From NCBI GenBank assembly GCA_900764025.1, contig CAAFMM010000012.1:1-6414 (forward strand): a stretch of DNA of 6,414 nucleotides. The letters run 5' to 3'. Position 1 is the first letter of the stretch. Every line of letters begins with the position of its first letter. The notes below the pieces were generated by a model that saw nothing but the letters and a program-made list of their open reading frames with translations, made no database searches and was not told where the DNA came from. Made by a program: the position numbers and the translations under genes. Origin of the DNA: an uncultured Collinsella sp. (lineage in GTDB: Bacteria > Actinomycetota > Coriobacteriia > Coriobacteriales > Coriobacteriaceae). Below are positions 1 to 6,272 of this stretch, piece after piece.

Positions 1-1
1 C

Positions 2-457
2 CAGATTGGCGCCGTGTTCCAGGACTTTAAGCTTCTGCCGCAAAAGACCGCCTACGAAAACGTGGCGTTTGCCCTGCAGTGCATCGGCAAGCCCAAGGGC
101 GTCATTCGCAGCCAGGTGCCCGAGGTGCTGCGTCTGGTCGGCCTGGCCGATCAGATGGACTCGCTGCCCGACCAGCTTTCCGGTGGCGAGCAGCAGCGCG
201 TTGCCGTCGCCCGCGCTATGGTCAACCGTCCGCCGCTGCTGATCTGCGACGAGCCGACGGGCAACCTCGACCCGGCGATCTCGCTGGGCATCATGAAGCT
301 GCTCGAGCGTATTAACCGCACCGGCACCACCGTGATCGTCGCCACGCACGACCGCGAGATGGTCGATAGCATGCACCGTCGCGTGATCGCCCTCGAGGGC
401 GGCCACGTTATCCGCGACCAGGAGAGGGGAGGTTACGGCAACTATGGCACCAACTAA
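2..457 (+). CDS. ftsE: FtsE, cell-division ABC transporter ATP-binding protein (3' part)
   Basis: The gene runs in from before the window; the first full codon reads Q and the visible part is about 151 residues. Seen: the Q-loop region (VFQDF, near base 14), the ABC signature LSGGEQQR starting at base 176, the Walker B stretch [12 protein letters not shown], and the H-loop histidine in ATHD. The Walker A motif must lie upstream of the window. The C-terminal tail ending RGGYGNYG is typical of FtsE. FtsE is the cytoplasmic ATPase that pairs with FtsX at the division site and drives activation of peptidoglycan hydrolases through FtsX. The stop codon lies inside ftsX (14-base overlap), which indicates translational coupling. 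The immediate ftsX neighbour makes the assignment to FtsE rather than another LolD/MacB-like ATPase very likely. Confidence 0.96.
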   Translation, partial: QIGAVFQDFKLLPQKTAYENVAFALQCIGKPKGVIRSQVPEVLRLVGLADQMDSLPDQLSGGEQQRVAVARAMVNRPPLLICDEPTGNLDPAISLGIMKLLERINRTGTTVIVATHDREMVDSMHRRVIALEGGHVIRDQERGGYGNYGTN

Positions 458-1364
458 CGTGGGCTACTCCTTCAAAGAGGCAATCAGCCACTTCTTCCGT
501 AACTGGACTACCTCGCTCGGCGCCGTCATCACGATCTTCCTTTCGCTGTTTATCATCGGCCTGTTCATTATGGGTTCCGCGATGCTGAACTCCGTGATCG
601 GTACCGTCGAGGATCAGGTTGTCATTAATGCCTTTATTAGCGATGACGCCGATCAGGCAGACGTCCAGGCCTTTGAGGCCGAGCTCAAGACGTGGAGCAA
701 CGTCAAGTCCGTGACCTATAAGGATAAGGACGACGCGCTGGCCGAGTACACGAGCAAGATGTCGGGTAACGCCGACGCCACCATGAGCGCGCTCGACGGC
801 CAGAACCCGCTGCCCGCCTCGTTTGCGATTGAGATGGACGATCCGTCTCAGGTCGAGAGCACGGCCAAGAAGCTCAAGAAGGATGCCGATTTCCAGAAGA
901 TCGCGGATGACGGCGACGTCAACGCGAGCGTGCTGTACGGCCAGGAGGAAGTGAGCCGCCTGTTCCAGGTGACCAACTACATCCGCATCGCCGCCGTGGT
1001 GCTCGTTGGCCTTCTGACCTTTATCGCATTCATCTTCATCAACAACACGATTCGCCTGTCCATCACGGCGCGTCGTCGTGAGATTGCGATTATGCGTCTG
1101 GTCGGCGCCAGCAACGGCTTCATTCGTGGCCCGTTTATCACCGAGGGCGTGCTGCAGGCCATTTTGGGCTCGCTGCTTTCCATCGGCGTTCTGGAGCTGC
1201 TGCGCAATCTGATGATTCCGCGTCTGCAGGAGAGCATCGGCTGGATGTCGTTTGCCCTGCCGATGCAGTACTACCTGGTGACCTATGCTGCGCTGATTCT
1301 GGTCGGCGTGATTATCGGTCTCTTTGGTTCTGCCATCGCCATGCGCCGCTACCTGCGCGTGTAG
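444..1364 (+). CDS. ftsX: FtsX, cell-division ABC transporter permease
   Basis: 306 residues, the normal length for a Gram-positive FtsX. The ATG overlaps the end of ftsE, and a purine-rich site (GGGGAGG, 426-432) lies 11 bases before it, inside ftsE. Predicted topology: cytoplasmic N-terminus, transmembrane segment 1 at about residues 24-46, a large extracellular domain at about 47-178, then segments at about 181-202, 233-252 and 278-298, ending in a short basic tail. The cytoplasmic stretch [13 protein letters not shown] after segment 2 is the conserved FtsX/MacB-type permease motif that contacts the ATPase. FtsX passes the ATP-driven change from FtsE to extracellular wall hydrolases. No hydrolase gene follows here; a terminator ends the unit 25 bases downstream. 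Function is assigned from the pair and the topology, with high confidence. Confidence 0.96.
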   Translation: MAPTNVGYSFKEAISHFFRNWTTSLGAVITIFLSLFIIGLFIMGSAMLNSVIGTVEDQVVINAFISDDADQADVQAFEAELKTWSNVKSVTYKDKDDALAEYTSKMSGNADATMSALDGQNPLPASFAIEMDDPSQVESTAKKLKKDADFQKIADDGDVNASVLYGQEEVSRLFQVTNYIRIAAVVLVGLLTFIAFIFINNTIRLSITARRREIAIMRLVGASNGFIRGPFITEGVLQAILGSLLSIGVLELLRNLMIPRLQESIGWMSFALPMQYYLVTYAALILVGVIIGLFGSAIAMRRYLRV

Positions 1365-1388
1365 GCATGCCTGGAATTCATCCCTTCC

Positions 1389-1422
1389 AACGGGTCGTCT
1401 CTTATGGGGCGGCCCGTTTTTT
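1389..1422 (+). terminator. Intrinsic terminator after ftsX
   Basis: The arm starting ACGGGTCGTCTC (1390-1401) pairs over 12 base pairs, several of them G-T, with 1406-1417. The loop is TTAT and a run of six T follows (1417-1422). This is a textbook rho-independent terminator and separates the ftsEX unit from rnr. Confidence 0.9.
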
Positions 1423-1459
1423 GATCCCTAGGGGACGGCAGGATGGCGAATCATTTGGG

Positions 1460-1465
1460 TAGACT
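1460..1465 (+). promoter_or_regulatory. Possible -10 element for rnr
   Basis: TAGACT lies 34 bases before the rnr start, downstream of the ftsX terminator, so a promoter is expected here. It is preceded by TTTGGG, and a nearly matching string (CATTTTGGGC then TACACT) occurs before the VanZ-like gene at 4487. I see no good -35 at 16-18 bases upstream. A small hairpin (GACTC, loop TTTG, GAGTC at 1462-1475) overlaps it. Confidence 0.3.
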
Positions 1466-1499
1466 CTTTGGAGTCGGCAATCGATAGTTAGGAGGCGCC

Positions 1500-3635
1500 A
1501 TGGGGCGCAATAACAAGCATAAGCGTGGAGCTCGCAATAAGCGCGGGCCGGTGCGCAGCGAACGCCGTCCGAGCCTGACCGGGCGCGTGCAGCTCCATGA
1601 GCACAGTGCCTATGTCATAACCGAGAATGGCGACTACAAGGTCATGGGCCGTGGCAAGCGCGAGATTATGGATGGCGATACCGTTGCCGTGAGCATTAAG
1701 AACAGCCCGCACGGTGAGCGGCGCGCCGTGATCGAAGGCGTGGTTGAGCGCGCAGCCATAAGCGTGGTGGGCACGTACCAGACCGCCGGTCCGCTCGGTG
1801 TGATTGAGCCGCTCGATTCGCGTCTGAAGGCCGACTTCTTCATTTTGCCCGAGGATACCTCGGCGGATCGTCTGGGTGTCCACCCGGGTGATGCCGTTGT
1901 CGCGCGCATTTTGACCTACCCGACGCGACTGGAATCGGGCACCGTGACGATCGAACGCCGCATTGGCGGAGATGACGCGCCCGATTTGGGCGTTCAATAT
2001 GTGATGGCGCGTTACGGCTATACCGATAGCTATCCCGAGGCCGCGCTGGACGAGGCCGAGGGGCTTTCGCTCGATGTGTCCGCGGCGCTTAAGGACCCGC
2101 TCCGCCGCGATCTGCGCGACCGCTTTGTCATCACGATCGACCCGGTCGACGCGCGCGACTTTGACGATGCCATTTCGTTGGAGCGCACGCCCGAGGGTGG
2201 CTACAAGCTGGGTGTGCATATCGCCGACGTTTCACACTATGTGGCTTGGGACGGGCATATCGATCTTGAGGCTCGCCATCGTACGACATCGGTGTATCTG
2301 GCCGATCGCGTGCTTCCCATGCTGCCCGAACGCCTGTCCAATGACCTGTGCTCGCTTCGCCCTGACGAGGACCGTCTTGCGTTTACCGTCGATATCGAGC
2401 TCGATGCGCAGGGTCGCGTGCGGCATTACGATCCGTACCCCAGCGTGATTCGCTCGCGTGTGCGTATGGACTATGACGGCGTCGAGGCGCTGCTGGTGCG
2501 TGCCGGCGCGGTTGAGTATTCGGTGCTGGAGGGCGCGGCCGAGGATGTTGCGGCTGCCGAGACCTCGCGCGAGGAAGCGCTTGAGCGCGGTCTTGCGTGC
2601 GAGGAGGCCGCCCGCGGCTACAACGTCGACCTCGGCGATTTCCTTGTCGCCGCCAACGAACTCGCCGAACTCCGCCGTCGTATTCGTCGCGCCCGCGGCT
2701 CAGTCGATTTTGACACGGCCGAGATTCGTGCTCTGTTGGATGAGGACGGAGTACCCGTGCAGATTGTGGCGCGTGAGCGTTCGTGTGCCACGTCGCTTAT
2801 CGAGGAGGCCATGCTGCTCGCCAACGAGTGCGTTGCAGAGTGGCTGGCAGACCGTGATGTCGAGGCCTGCTATCGCGTGCATGAGGATCCGAGCCCCGAT
2901 AGCCTGCACGGTGCCGCCGTTGCGCTGGCGCAGCTAGGCATCATCGACGATTGCCGTGCTGCCGGTATTGCCCTGGGGAGCCCCGATGAACTGCAGGCTG
3001 CAGTTGATGCTGCCGCCGGTACGGCCAGCGCACCGCTCGTTAACACGTTGCTTCTGCGCAGCATGCAGCGCGCGCTGTACAAGCCGCGCAACGAGGGTCA
3101 CTTTGCGCTCGCCGCGCCGTGCTACTGTCACTTTACGAGTCCCATCCGTCGCTACCCCGATCTGGTGCTGCACCGCGTGCTCAAACTGCAGTTGGCCTAT
3201 GAGCGGCTTGGCGGCAAGGACGCCTTGGTGCGCACGCCGCGGCTGATCGGCAAGGGGCGCGAGTCGCTGCCGCGCATTCTGCCGCAGATCTGCCGCGCAT
3301 GCAGCGATGCCGAGCGCGCGGCAGATGCCGCCAGCCATGCGACGCAAAAGATCAAGATTGCCCAGTACTATGAGGACCGTCTGGGCGAGCGCTATGCCGG
3401 AACCGTCTCGTGGGTTAGCAGCATGGGCCTTTTTGTGCGCTTGGACCTAACACAGGTCGAGGGCCTGGTTTCAATTAAGAGCCTGGGCAACGAGTGGTTC
3501 GAGTTCGACGAGGACGCGCTTACGCTGACGGGCGCCGACACGGGGACTCGCTATGAACTGGGCCAGCGCGTGATTATCGAGGTCTCGCGCGTCAATACCA
3601 CGCGTGGGCACTTGGACTTTAAGCTTATCCATTAG
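1500..3635 (+). CDS. rnr: Ribonuclease R, 3'-5' exoribonuclease (RNase II/R family)
   Basis: 711 residues. AGGAGG at 1490-1495, four bases before the ATG, supports this start. Order of parts: a very basic N-terminal arm (residues 1-25, ten K/R); cold-shock/OB-type RNA-binding regions at about 27-190; the RNB catalytic domain at about 205-560; a C-terminal S1 domain at about 629-708. The RNB metal-binding motif is intact: D214, D220, D222 and D223, in TIDPVDARDFDDA, have the spacing of E. coli RNase R D272/D278/D280/D281. The second signature HFTSPIRRYPDL (544-555) carries the conserved arginines. The enzyme degrades structured RNA from the 3' end in the cytoplasm and takes part in RNA quality control. 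Compared with the ~813-residue E. coli protein it lacks the N-terminal helix-turn-helix and the lysine-rich C-terminal tail. It has its own transcription unit. smpB, often next to rnr, is not visible here. Confidence 0.96.
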   Translation: MGRNNKHKRGARNKRGPVRSERRPSLTGRVQLHEHSAYVITENGDYKVMGRGKREIMDGDTVAVSIKNSPHGERRAVIEGVVERAAISVVGTYQTAGPLGVIEPLDSRLKADFFILPEDTSADRLGVHPGDAVVARILTYPTRLESGTVTIERRIGGDDAPDLGVQYVMARYGYTDSYPEAALDEAEGLSLDVSAALKDPLRRDLRDRFVITIDPVDARDFDDAISLERTPEGGYKLGVHIADVSHYVAWDGHIDLEARHRTTSVYLADRVLPMLPERLSNDLCSLRPDEDRLAFTVDIELDAQGRVRHYDPYPSVIRSRVRMDYDGVEALLVRAGAVEYSVLEGAAEDVAAAETSREEALERGLACEEAARGYNVDLGDFLVAANELAELRRRIRRARGSVDFDTAEIRALLDEDGVPVQIVARERSCATSLIEEAMLLANECVAEWLADRDVEACYRVHEDPSPDSLHGAAVALAQLGIIDDCRAAGIALGSPDELQAAVDAAAGTASAPLVNTLLLRSMQRALYKPRNEGHFALAAPCYCHFTSPIRRYPDLVLHRVLKLQLAYERLGGKDALVRTPRLIGKGRESLPRILPQICRACSDAERAADAASHATQKIKIAQYYEDRLGERYAGTVSWVSSMGLFVRLDLTQVEGLVSIKSLGNEWFEFDEDALTLTGADTGTRYELGQRVIIEVSRVNTTRGHLDFKLIH

Positions 3636-3660
3636 CCAAATCCCGACTGATGGTGGGGGA

Positions 3661-3696
3661 GCGGAGGGCGGCCTTTCGGGACCGCCCTTCGCATTT
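3661..3696 (+). terminator. Probable terminator after rnr
   Basis: An 11-bp stem pairs GCGGAGGGCGG (3661-3671) with CCGCCCTTCGC (3682-3692), with one G-T pair, around a 10-base loop. It lies 25 bases past the rnr stop codon. The following T tract is short (ATTTG), so termination may be weaker than at the ftsX terminator. Confidence 0.6.
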
Positions 3697-3733
3697 GAAT
3701 CATGGCTACCTTGCCGTCTGCTCGGCCGCCCGC

Positions 3734-3793
3734 TTACCTGCTATTTGAGAGGTAAAACCTACCAAAATAAACCTGTCCCTTTTGGCAGGTTTA
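3734..3793. repeat. Cluster of AGGT/ACCT half-sites with a 38-bp imperfect dyad
   Basis: Within 60 bases there are five ACCT/AGGT cores in alternating orientation. The main dyad pairs AAACCTACCAAAA (3755-3767) with TTTTGGCAGGTTT (3780-3792): 12 of 13 positions match, with a 12-base centre. A second, competing perfect palindrome pairs TAAACCTG (3768-3775) with CAGGTTTA (3786-3793). TTACCT (3734-3739) also mirrors AGGTAA (3750-3755), and AGGT-AAA-ACCT (3750-3760) is a short palindrome. The cluster ends 18 bases before the recombinase start codon. It could be an operator or recombination site for that enzyme, or one copy of a dispersed palindromic repeat. The repeats are directly visible; the function is inferred. 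Confidence 0.75.
3745..3773 (+). promoter_or_regulatory. Possible recombinase promoter inside the dyad
   Basis: TTGAGA (3745-3750, 5 of 6 to the -35 consensus) is followed after exactly 17 bases by TAAACC (3768-3773, only 3 of 6 to the -10 consensus). The spacer is largely the left arm of the dyad, so a protein bound to the dyad would block this promoter. The weak -10 keeps confidence low. Confidence 0.3.
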
Positions 3794-3811
3794 CAAGAAA
3801 GCGGGGATGAG

Positions 3812-4417
3812 ATGGCGACGGTGTACGGTTATGCGCGGGTGAGTTCGCGCGATCAGAATCTTAATCGGCAGCTGGATGCGCTGGGCGCCTATGGCGTGGG
3901 CTCGGCGAATATTTATGCCGACCATGCGAGCGGCAAGGACTTCGATCGACCGCGTTATCGCGAGCTGCTGCACGTCCTGGGAGACGGGGACGTACTGGTG
4001 GTGCTTTCTATCGACCGACTTGGCCGTAATTACTCCGAGATTCTTGAGGAATGGCGACGCATTACCAAGGAGCTCGGGGTTGCCATTGTGGTGTTGGACA
4101 TGCCATTGCTTGACACGCGCGTCAGGGCCAGCGGCGCGCCGGATGTGACCAACACCCTGATTGCCGATATTGTGCTGCAACTGCTGAGCTACGTGGCGCA
4201 GGTGGAGCGCGAGAATATCCATCGGCGCCAGGCGGAGGGAATTGCGGCGGCGCGGGCGCGAGGGGTCCGTTTCGGTCGACCTCGCAAGCCGTGCCCTCCT
4301 CAGTTTGAGCTGGTGCGCGATAGCTATGAGGCAGGCGATATTACCCGCAGCCAGGCAGCAAAATGCCTGGGCGTGTGCGTGGGGACGTTCGATCGCTGGA
4401 TGCGCGAGGCGGGGTAG
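3812..4417 (+). CDS. Small serine recombinase (resolvase/invertase family)
   Basis: 201 residues, typical for the small resolvase/invertase group. The catalytic domain starts YGYARVSSRDQN with R9 and the nucleophile S11. R46 and the motif SIDRLGR (D68, R69, R72) match the gamma-delta resolvase active-site set R8, S10, R45, D67, R68, R71 with an offset of one. The long dimerisation helix ends QVERENIHRRQAEGIAAARA (130-149), followed by the RGVRFGRPRK minor-groove arm. The C-terminal helix-turn-helix spans about 172-198 (GDITRSQAAKCLGV...TFDRWM). The enzyme cuts and rejoins DNA at a specific site through a phosphoserine link. All key residues are present, so it is probably active. The ATG is preferred over the in-frame TTG at 3782: it places S11 as in relatives and has GGGGA at 3803-3807. 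No transposase, inverted cassette or second site is visible, so resolvase, invertase or domesticated roles remain open. Confidence 0.92.
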   Translation: MATVYGYARVSSRDQNLNRQLDALGAYGVGSANIYADHASGKDFDRPRYRELLHVLGDGDVLVVLSIDRLGRNYSEILEEWRRITKELGVAIVVLDMPLLDTRVRASGAPDVTNTLIADIVLQLLSYVAQVERENIHRRQAEGIAAARARGVRFGRPRKPCPPQFELVRDSYEAGDITRSQAAKCLGVCVGTFDRWMREAG

Positions 4418-4486
4418 GGGTTTGCGTCGCTTTGTCGCTTCCTGTTGCGATTCAAATTTTGATACGGCGACGATGCCATTTTGGGC

Positions 4487-4492
4487 TACACT
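4487..4492 (+). promoter_or_regulatory. Possible -10 element for the VanZ-like gene
   Basis: TACACT sits 30 bases before the TTG start and follows TTTTGGGC, resembling the string before rnr (TTTGGG then TAGACT). No convincing -35 is present at the usual distance; TTGATA at 4459 is 22 bases away, too far. Confidence 0.3.
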
Positions 4493-4510
4493 CGCTGATA
4501 TTCAAATAAA

Positions 4511-4515
4511 GGAGG
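4511..4515 (+). promoter_or_regulatory. Ribosome binding site that fixes the TTG start at 4523
   Basis: GGAGG, within AAAGGAGGT (4508-4516), lies seven bases before TTG at 4523. There is no ATG in this frame near it, and the encoded N-terminus (MARVKQIIGW then a hydrophobic segment) fits a membrane protein, so TTG is the likely start. Confidence 0.8.
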
Positions 4516-4522
4516 TTGACCC

Positions 4523-5104
4523 TTGGCGCGCGTAAAACAAATAATCGGATGGACCGCGATCGTTCTGTTCGTTGCAACGCTGGCGGTCATCTGGGTGCTG
4601 ACGGAGCAAAATGCGGTGGAGACGTCGTTGCTGAGCGAGTCCACCGCACGTGTGGTGGAGGGTCAGGCCACGGGCGTTCAGGCTGCCGATGCCACGGGTG
4701 AAGCCCAGACGGAGAACGGAATGACCGGGGGCACCGATTCGGCTGCCTCGAATGTCCGGTCTGGCCGACTTGCTTCCATTCGCATGTGGGTGGGCGCGAA
4801 CGTCCGTCGCGTTGCCCATACCGTAGAGTTTTTCTTCGTCGGATTGTTCGCCTCGGTGGTCGTGGTTTGCTTTTCCAAGCGTCCGTGGAGCGTGTGCTCC
4901 CGTTGCGTGCCCGTATTGCTCTTTTGCGCCGCCTGCTCCGTTGGCGATCAGGTACATAAGATCTTTGTTCCCGGCAGGCATTTCGACGTTATCGATTTAG
5001 GATTCGATGCTGCGGGCTATGTCACCGCCATGCTGTTGGTATTGCTGGCAGCGGCGTTGGTACGCCATGCGATTCGGCCGATCGGCGCCCATGCGAGGCG
5101 CTAG
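4523..5104 (+). CDS. VanZ-family membrane protein
   Basis: 193 residues from a TTG start. Hydrophobic segments lie at about residues 8-28, 102-118, 122-138 and 163-182, giving a four-helix membrane protein. A polar loop at about 29-95, rich in A, T, G, E and S and poorly conserved in look, separates the first two. VanZ-family signatures are present: H99 and E102 (HTVEFF) at the second helix, then DQVHKIFVPGR (142-152), D155, D158 and G165, matching the family pattern D-E-x-H-Q-x-F-V-P-G-R...D...G with Q for E and K for Q. VanZ itself gives low-level teicoplanin resistance by an unknown route; most chromosomal members have no known role. There are no van genes here, so resistance should not be assumed. 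It appears to be a single-gene unit, with the nearest genes over 100 bases away on each side. Confidence 0.85.
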   Translation: MARVKQIIGWTAIVLFVATLAVIWVLTEQNAVETSLLSESTARVVEGQATGVQAADATGEAQTENGMTGGTDSAASNVRSGRLASIRMWVGANVRRVAHTVEFFFVGLFASVVVVCFSKRPWSVCSRCVPVLLFCAACSVGDQVHKIFVPGRHFDVIDLGFDAAGYVTAMLLVLLAAALVRHAIRPIGAHARR

Positions 5105-5147
5105 CCTTAAGGCGAGACATCGCGACTGCCTATGCTTCGACATTGAC

Positions 5148-5153
5148 TACAAT
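5148..5153 (+). promoter_or_regulatory. Possible -10 element for the ArsC/Spx-like gene
   Basis: TACAAT (5 of 6 to consensus) lies 73 bases before the start codon in the 122-base gap after the VanZ-like gene. No clear -35 is seen; the upstream TTGACT overlaps it and is too close. A 10-base perfect palindrome, GCCTTAAGGC (5104-5113), lies further upstream. Confidence 0.35.
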
Positions 5154-5226
5154 AACGGCTGCAATCGCGAGTGGTCGTCGATGTGCAGTTTTCCAGACAC
5201 CTGTTTTCTCTAAGAAAGGAAATCCC

Positions 5227-5586
5227 ATGGCGGTATTGTTTGTTGAATATCCCAAGTGCTCGACCTGTAAGAAGGCCAAGGCATGGCTGGACGAACATGG
5301 GGTTGAGTATATCGACCGCGATATCGTTTTGGACAATCCCACGGCTGATGAGCTTGCGACCTGGATTGCTCGTTCGGGGCTGCCGGTGCGGCGTTTCTTT
5401 AATTCGTCGGGCATGAAATATCGAGAGCTGGGCCTGAAGGCGCGTCTGGATGCGGGCATGACGGATCGGGAGTGCTACGAGCTGCTGGCGACCGACGGCA
5501 TGCTGGTCAAGCGTCCGCTGCTGGTGGGCGACGACTTTGCGATCCCCGGCTTTAGGGAAGCGGCTTGGACCGAGGCGCTGCTGTAG
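5227..5586 (+). CDS. ArsC/Spx-family thioredoxin-fold protein
   Basis: 119 residues, the usual length for the ArsC/Spx/YffB/YusI group. The sequence opens with a beta strand (VLFVEY) and PKCSTCKKAKAWLDEHGVEY, giving a CxxC pair at C11 and C14. The family's middle part (ELATWIARSGLPVRRFFNSSG) and the late motif MLVKRPLLV with K95, R96 and P97 follow. The start is the ATG with AGAAAGGA (5213-5220) six bases before it; an in-frame TTG at 5143 would add a non-family extension. Known members are glutaredoxin-linked arsenate reductases (single catalytic Cys) or Spx-type regulators that bind RNA polymerase alpha (CxxC redox switch). The CxxC favours the Spx/YusI side, but no ars genes or other clue fixes the role. 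It stands alone and meets a convergent gene downstream. Confidence 0.88.
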   Translation: MAVLFVEYPKCSTCKKAKAWLDEHGVEYIDRDIVLDNPTADELATWIARSGLPVRRFFNSSGMKYRELGLKARLDAGMTDRECYELLATDGMLVKRPLLVGDDFAIPGFREAAWTEALL

Positions 5587-5598
5587 CGGCTGCGGAAA

Positions 5599-5637
5599 GT
5601 TCGACCCGTTTTGAGCGCTCGGGGTGGGACGTGTTTT
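5599..5637. terminator. Possible two-way terminator between convergent genes
   Basis: GTTCGACCC (5599-5607) pairs with GGGTGGGAC (5622-5630), with one mismatch and one G-T pair. On the plus strand GTGTTTT follows; on the minus strand TTTCC follows. Its place between two stop codons, 72 bases apart, fits a shared terminator. The stem is imperfect and the T tracts short. Confidence 0.4.
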
Positions 5638-5658
5638 CCATCGGCGGGCTCGCTCGGC

Positions 5659-6069
5659 TCAATCCTCGAGCCGTGCCCATTCGTGCGGATCGTAGACCTT
5701 TACGTGCTTGTTGGGCTTGCCGCTCCAGTACTCCTCGTCCATAAAGGGCAGATATGCCTGAACGCCGGGGCAGATAAAGGGAATCCGCTGCTGTTGCAGT
5801 CGCTCGCGCTGGCGCTGCTCCAGGTGCGCCTCGGATATGACGGTCGGCATACCGGACAGCTCGACGAGGCTTGCCTGGATTCGCTTAAGGTCGGGGAGTC
5901 CCGCGTGCCATGACATCCGCATGATCAAAAATGAGGCGCGGCGGTAGTTTGCCTGCATCACCGTGATGGCGGGGCGCAGAGTGGGATGGATTTTGTCCCG
6001 TTCGGGCCAAAGGTCAGCAGTGATCTCGAGACCCAGGGTCTCCCATAGGTAATCAAGCTCTTCGTCCAT
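5659..6069 (-). CDS. Short protein resembling the N-terminal domain of MarR-like regulators
   Basis: 136 residues on the minus strand. The ATG (6067-6069) has GAGG four bases upstream. The sequence is acidic and tryptophan-containing at the start (YLWETLGLEI), then has a strand-like hydrophobic stretch (SFLIMRMS, 46-53), a predicted helix (about 58-71), PTVIS (75-79), a long polar helix (EAHLEQRQRERLQQQ) and the motif IPFICPGVQAYLPF (96-109). From memory, the same order, ending in R-IPF-x-x-PG-x-Q-x-YLPF, occurs in the N-terminal half of longer proteins annotated as MarR or helix-turn-helix regulators in Firmicutes and Coriobacteria, where a winged helix follows. Here the protein ends about 27 residues after the motif, with no room for that domain before the next gene. 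It may be a stand-alone sensor or a shortened gene. The function is unknown; the family link is inference. Confidence 0.7.
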   Translation of the reverse strand: MDEELDYLWETLGLEITADLWPERDKIHPTLRPAITVMQANYRRASFLIMRMSWHAGLPDLKRIQASLVELSGMPTVISEAHLEQRQRERLQQQRIPFICPGVQAYLPFMDEEYWSGKPNKHVKVYDPHEWARLED

Positions 6070-6272
6070 GGTGCCTCGATATCTACGCGATCATTGATAC
6101 TTCGATTGTGTTGCCTGGTGCTATCGTTTTCGCGGTAGAATCTGCCAACGGTTGACGGCTACCGCTCGCGGCGTTTTGCCCTTCGTGTACAGCGGTCGGC
6201 TTCACAGGTCCTTCACGGGTTGGACTAAATTAGGCCAATTTGGCTGAATTTTAAAAAAGTCAAAATTGGGGC
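6070..6272. other. Non-coding stretch between the minus-strand gene and the tRNA promoter
   Basis: No supported gene is seen. It holds an inverted repeat GCGGTAG (6132-6138) / CTACCGC (6159-6165) with a 20-base centre. A -10-like TAGAAT (6136-6141) lies inside the left arm, but the only -35-like string, TTGCCT (6111-6116), is 19 bases away. A CCGC-TC-GCGG mini-hairpin followed by CGTTTT lies at 6162-6176. From about 6224 the sequence becomes AT-rich, unlike the rest of the window. Confidence 0.5.
6234..6244. repeat. GCCAATTTGGC palindrome upstream of the tRNA promoter
   Basis: A perfect 11-base palindrome with a single central T. Its CCAATTT half recurs inverted as AAATTGG at 6263-6269, just before the -35 box. 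It may be a protein-binding site or a by-product of AT-rich upstream DNA. Confidence 0.5.

Noticed and set aside
1488..2219. 243-codon open frame on the minus strand opposite rnr
   Set aside because: It is antisense to a clear RNase R with intact motifs. Long mirrored frames are expected in GC-rich coding DNA, and its sequence has no recognisable domain.
3604..3810. 68-codon open frame between rnr and the recombinase
   Set aside because: It starts inside rnr and crosses the terminator and the dyad cluster, with no ribosome binding site or family pattern.
3782..3811. TTG start adding ten residues to the recombinase
   Set aside because: It lies inside the dyad, and the ATG at 3812 places the catalytic serine at residue 11 as in relatives.
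4502..4981. 159-codon minus-strand frame opposite the VanZ-like gene
   Set aside because: It is antisense to a protein with clear membrane segments and VanZ motifs, and its own sequence shows no domain.
5143..5226. TTG start adding 28 residues to the ArsC/Spx-like protein
   Set aside because: The ATG at 5227 has a good ribosome binding site and gives the family's normal length; the extension covers the probable promoter.
5611..5913. 100-codon plus-strand frame overlapping the minus-strand gene
   Set aside because: The minus-strand frame carries the motif pattern and a start with a binding site; this one has neither.
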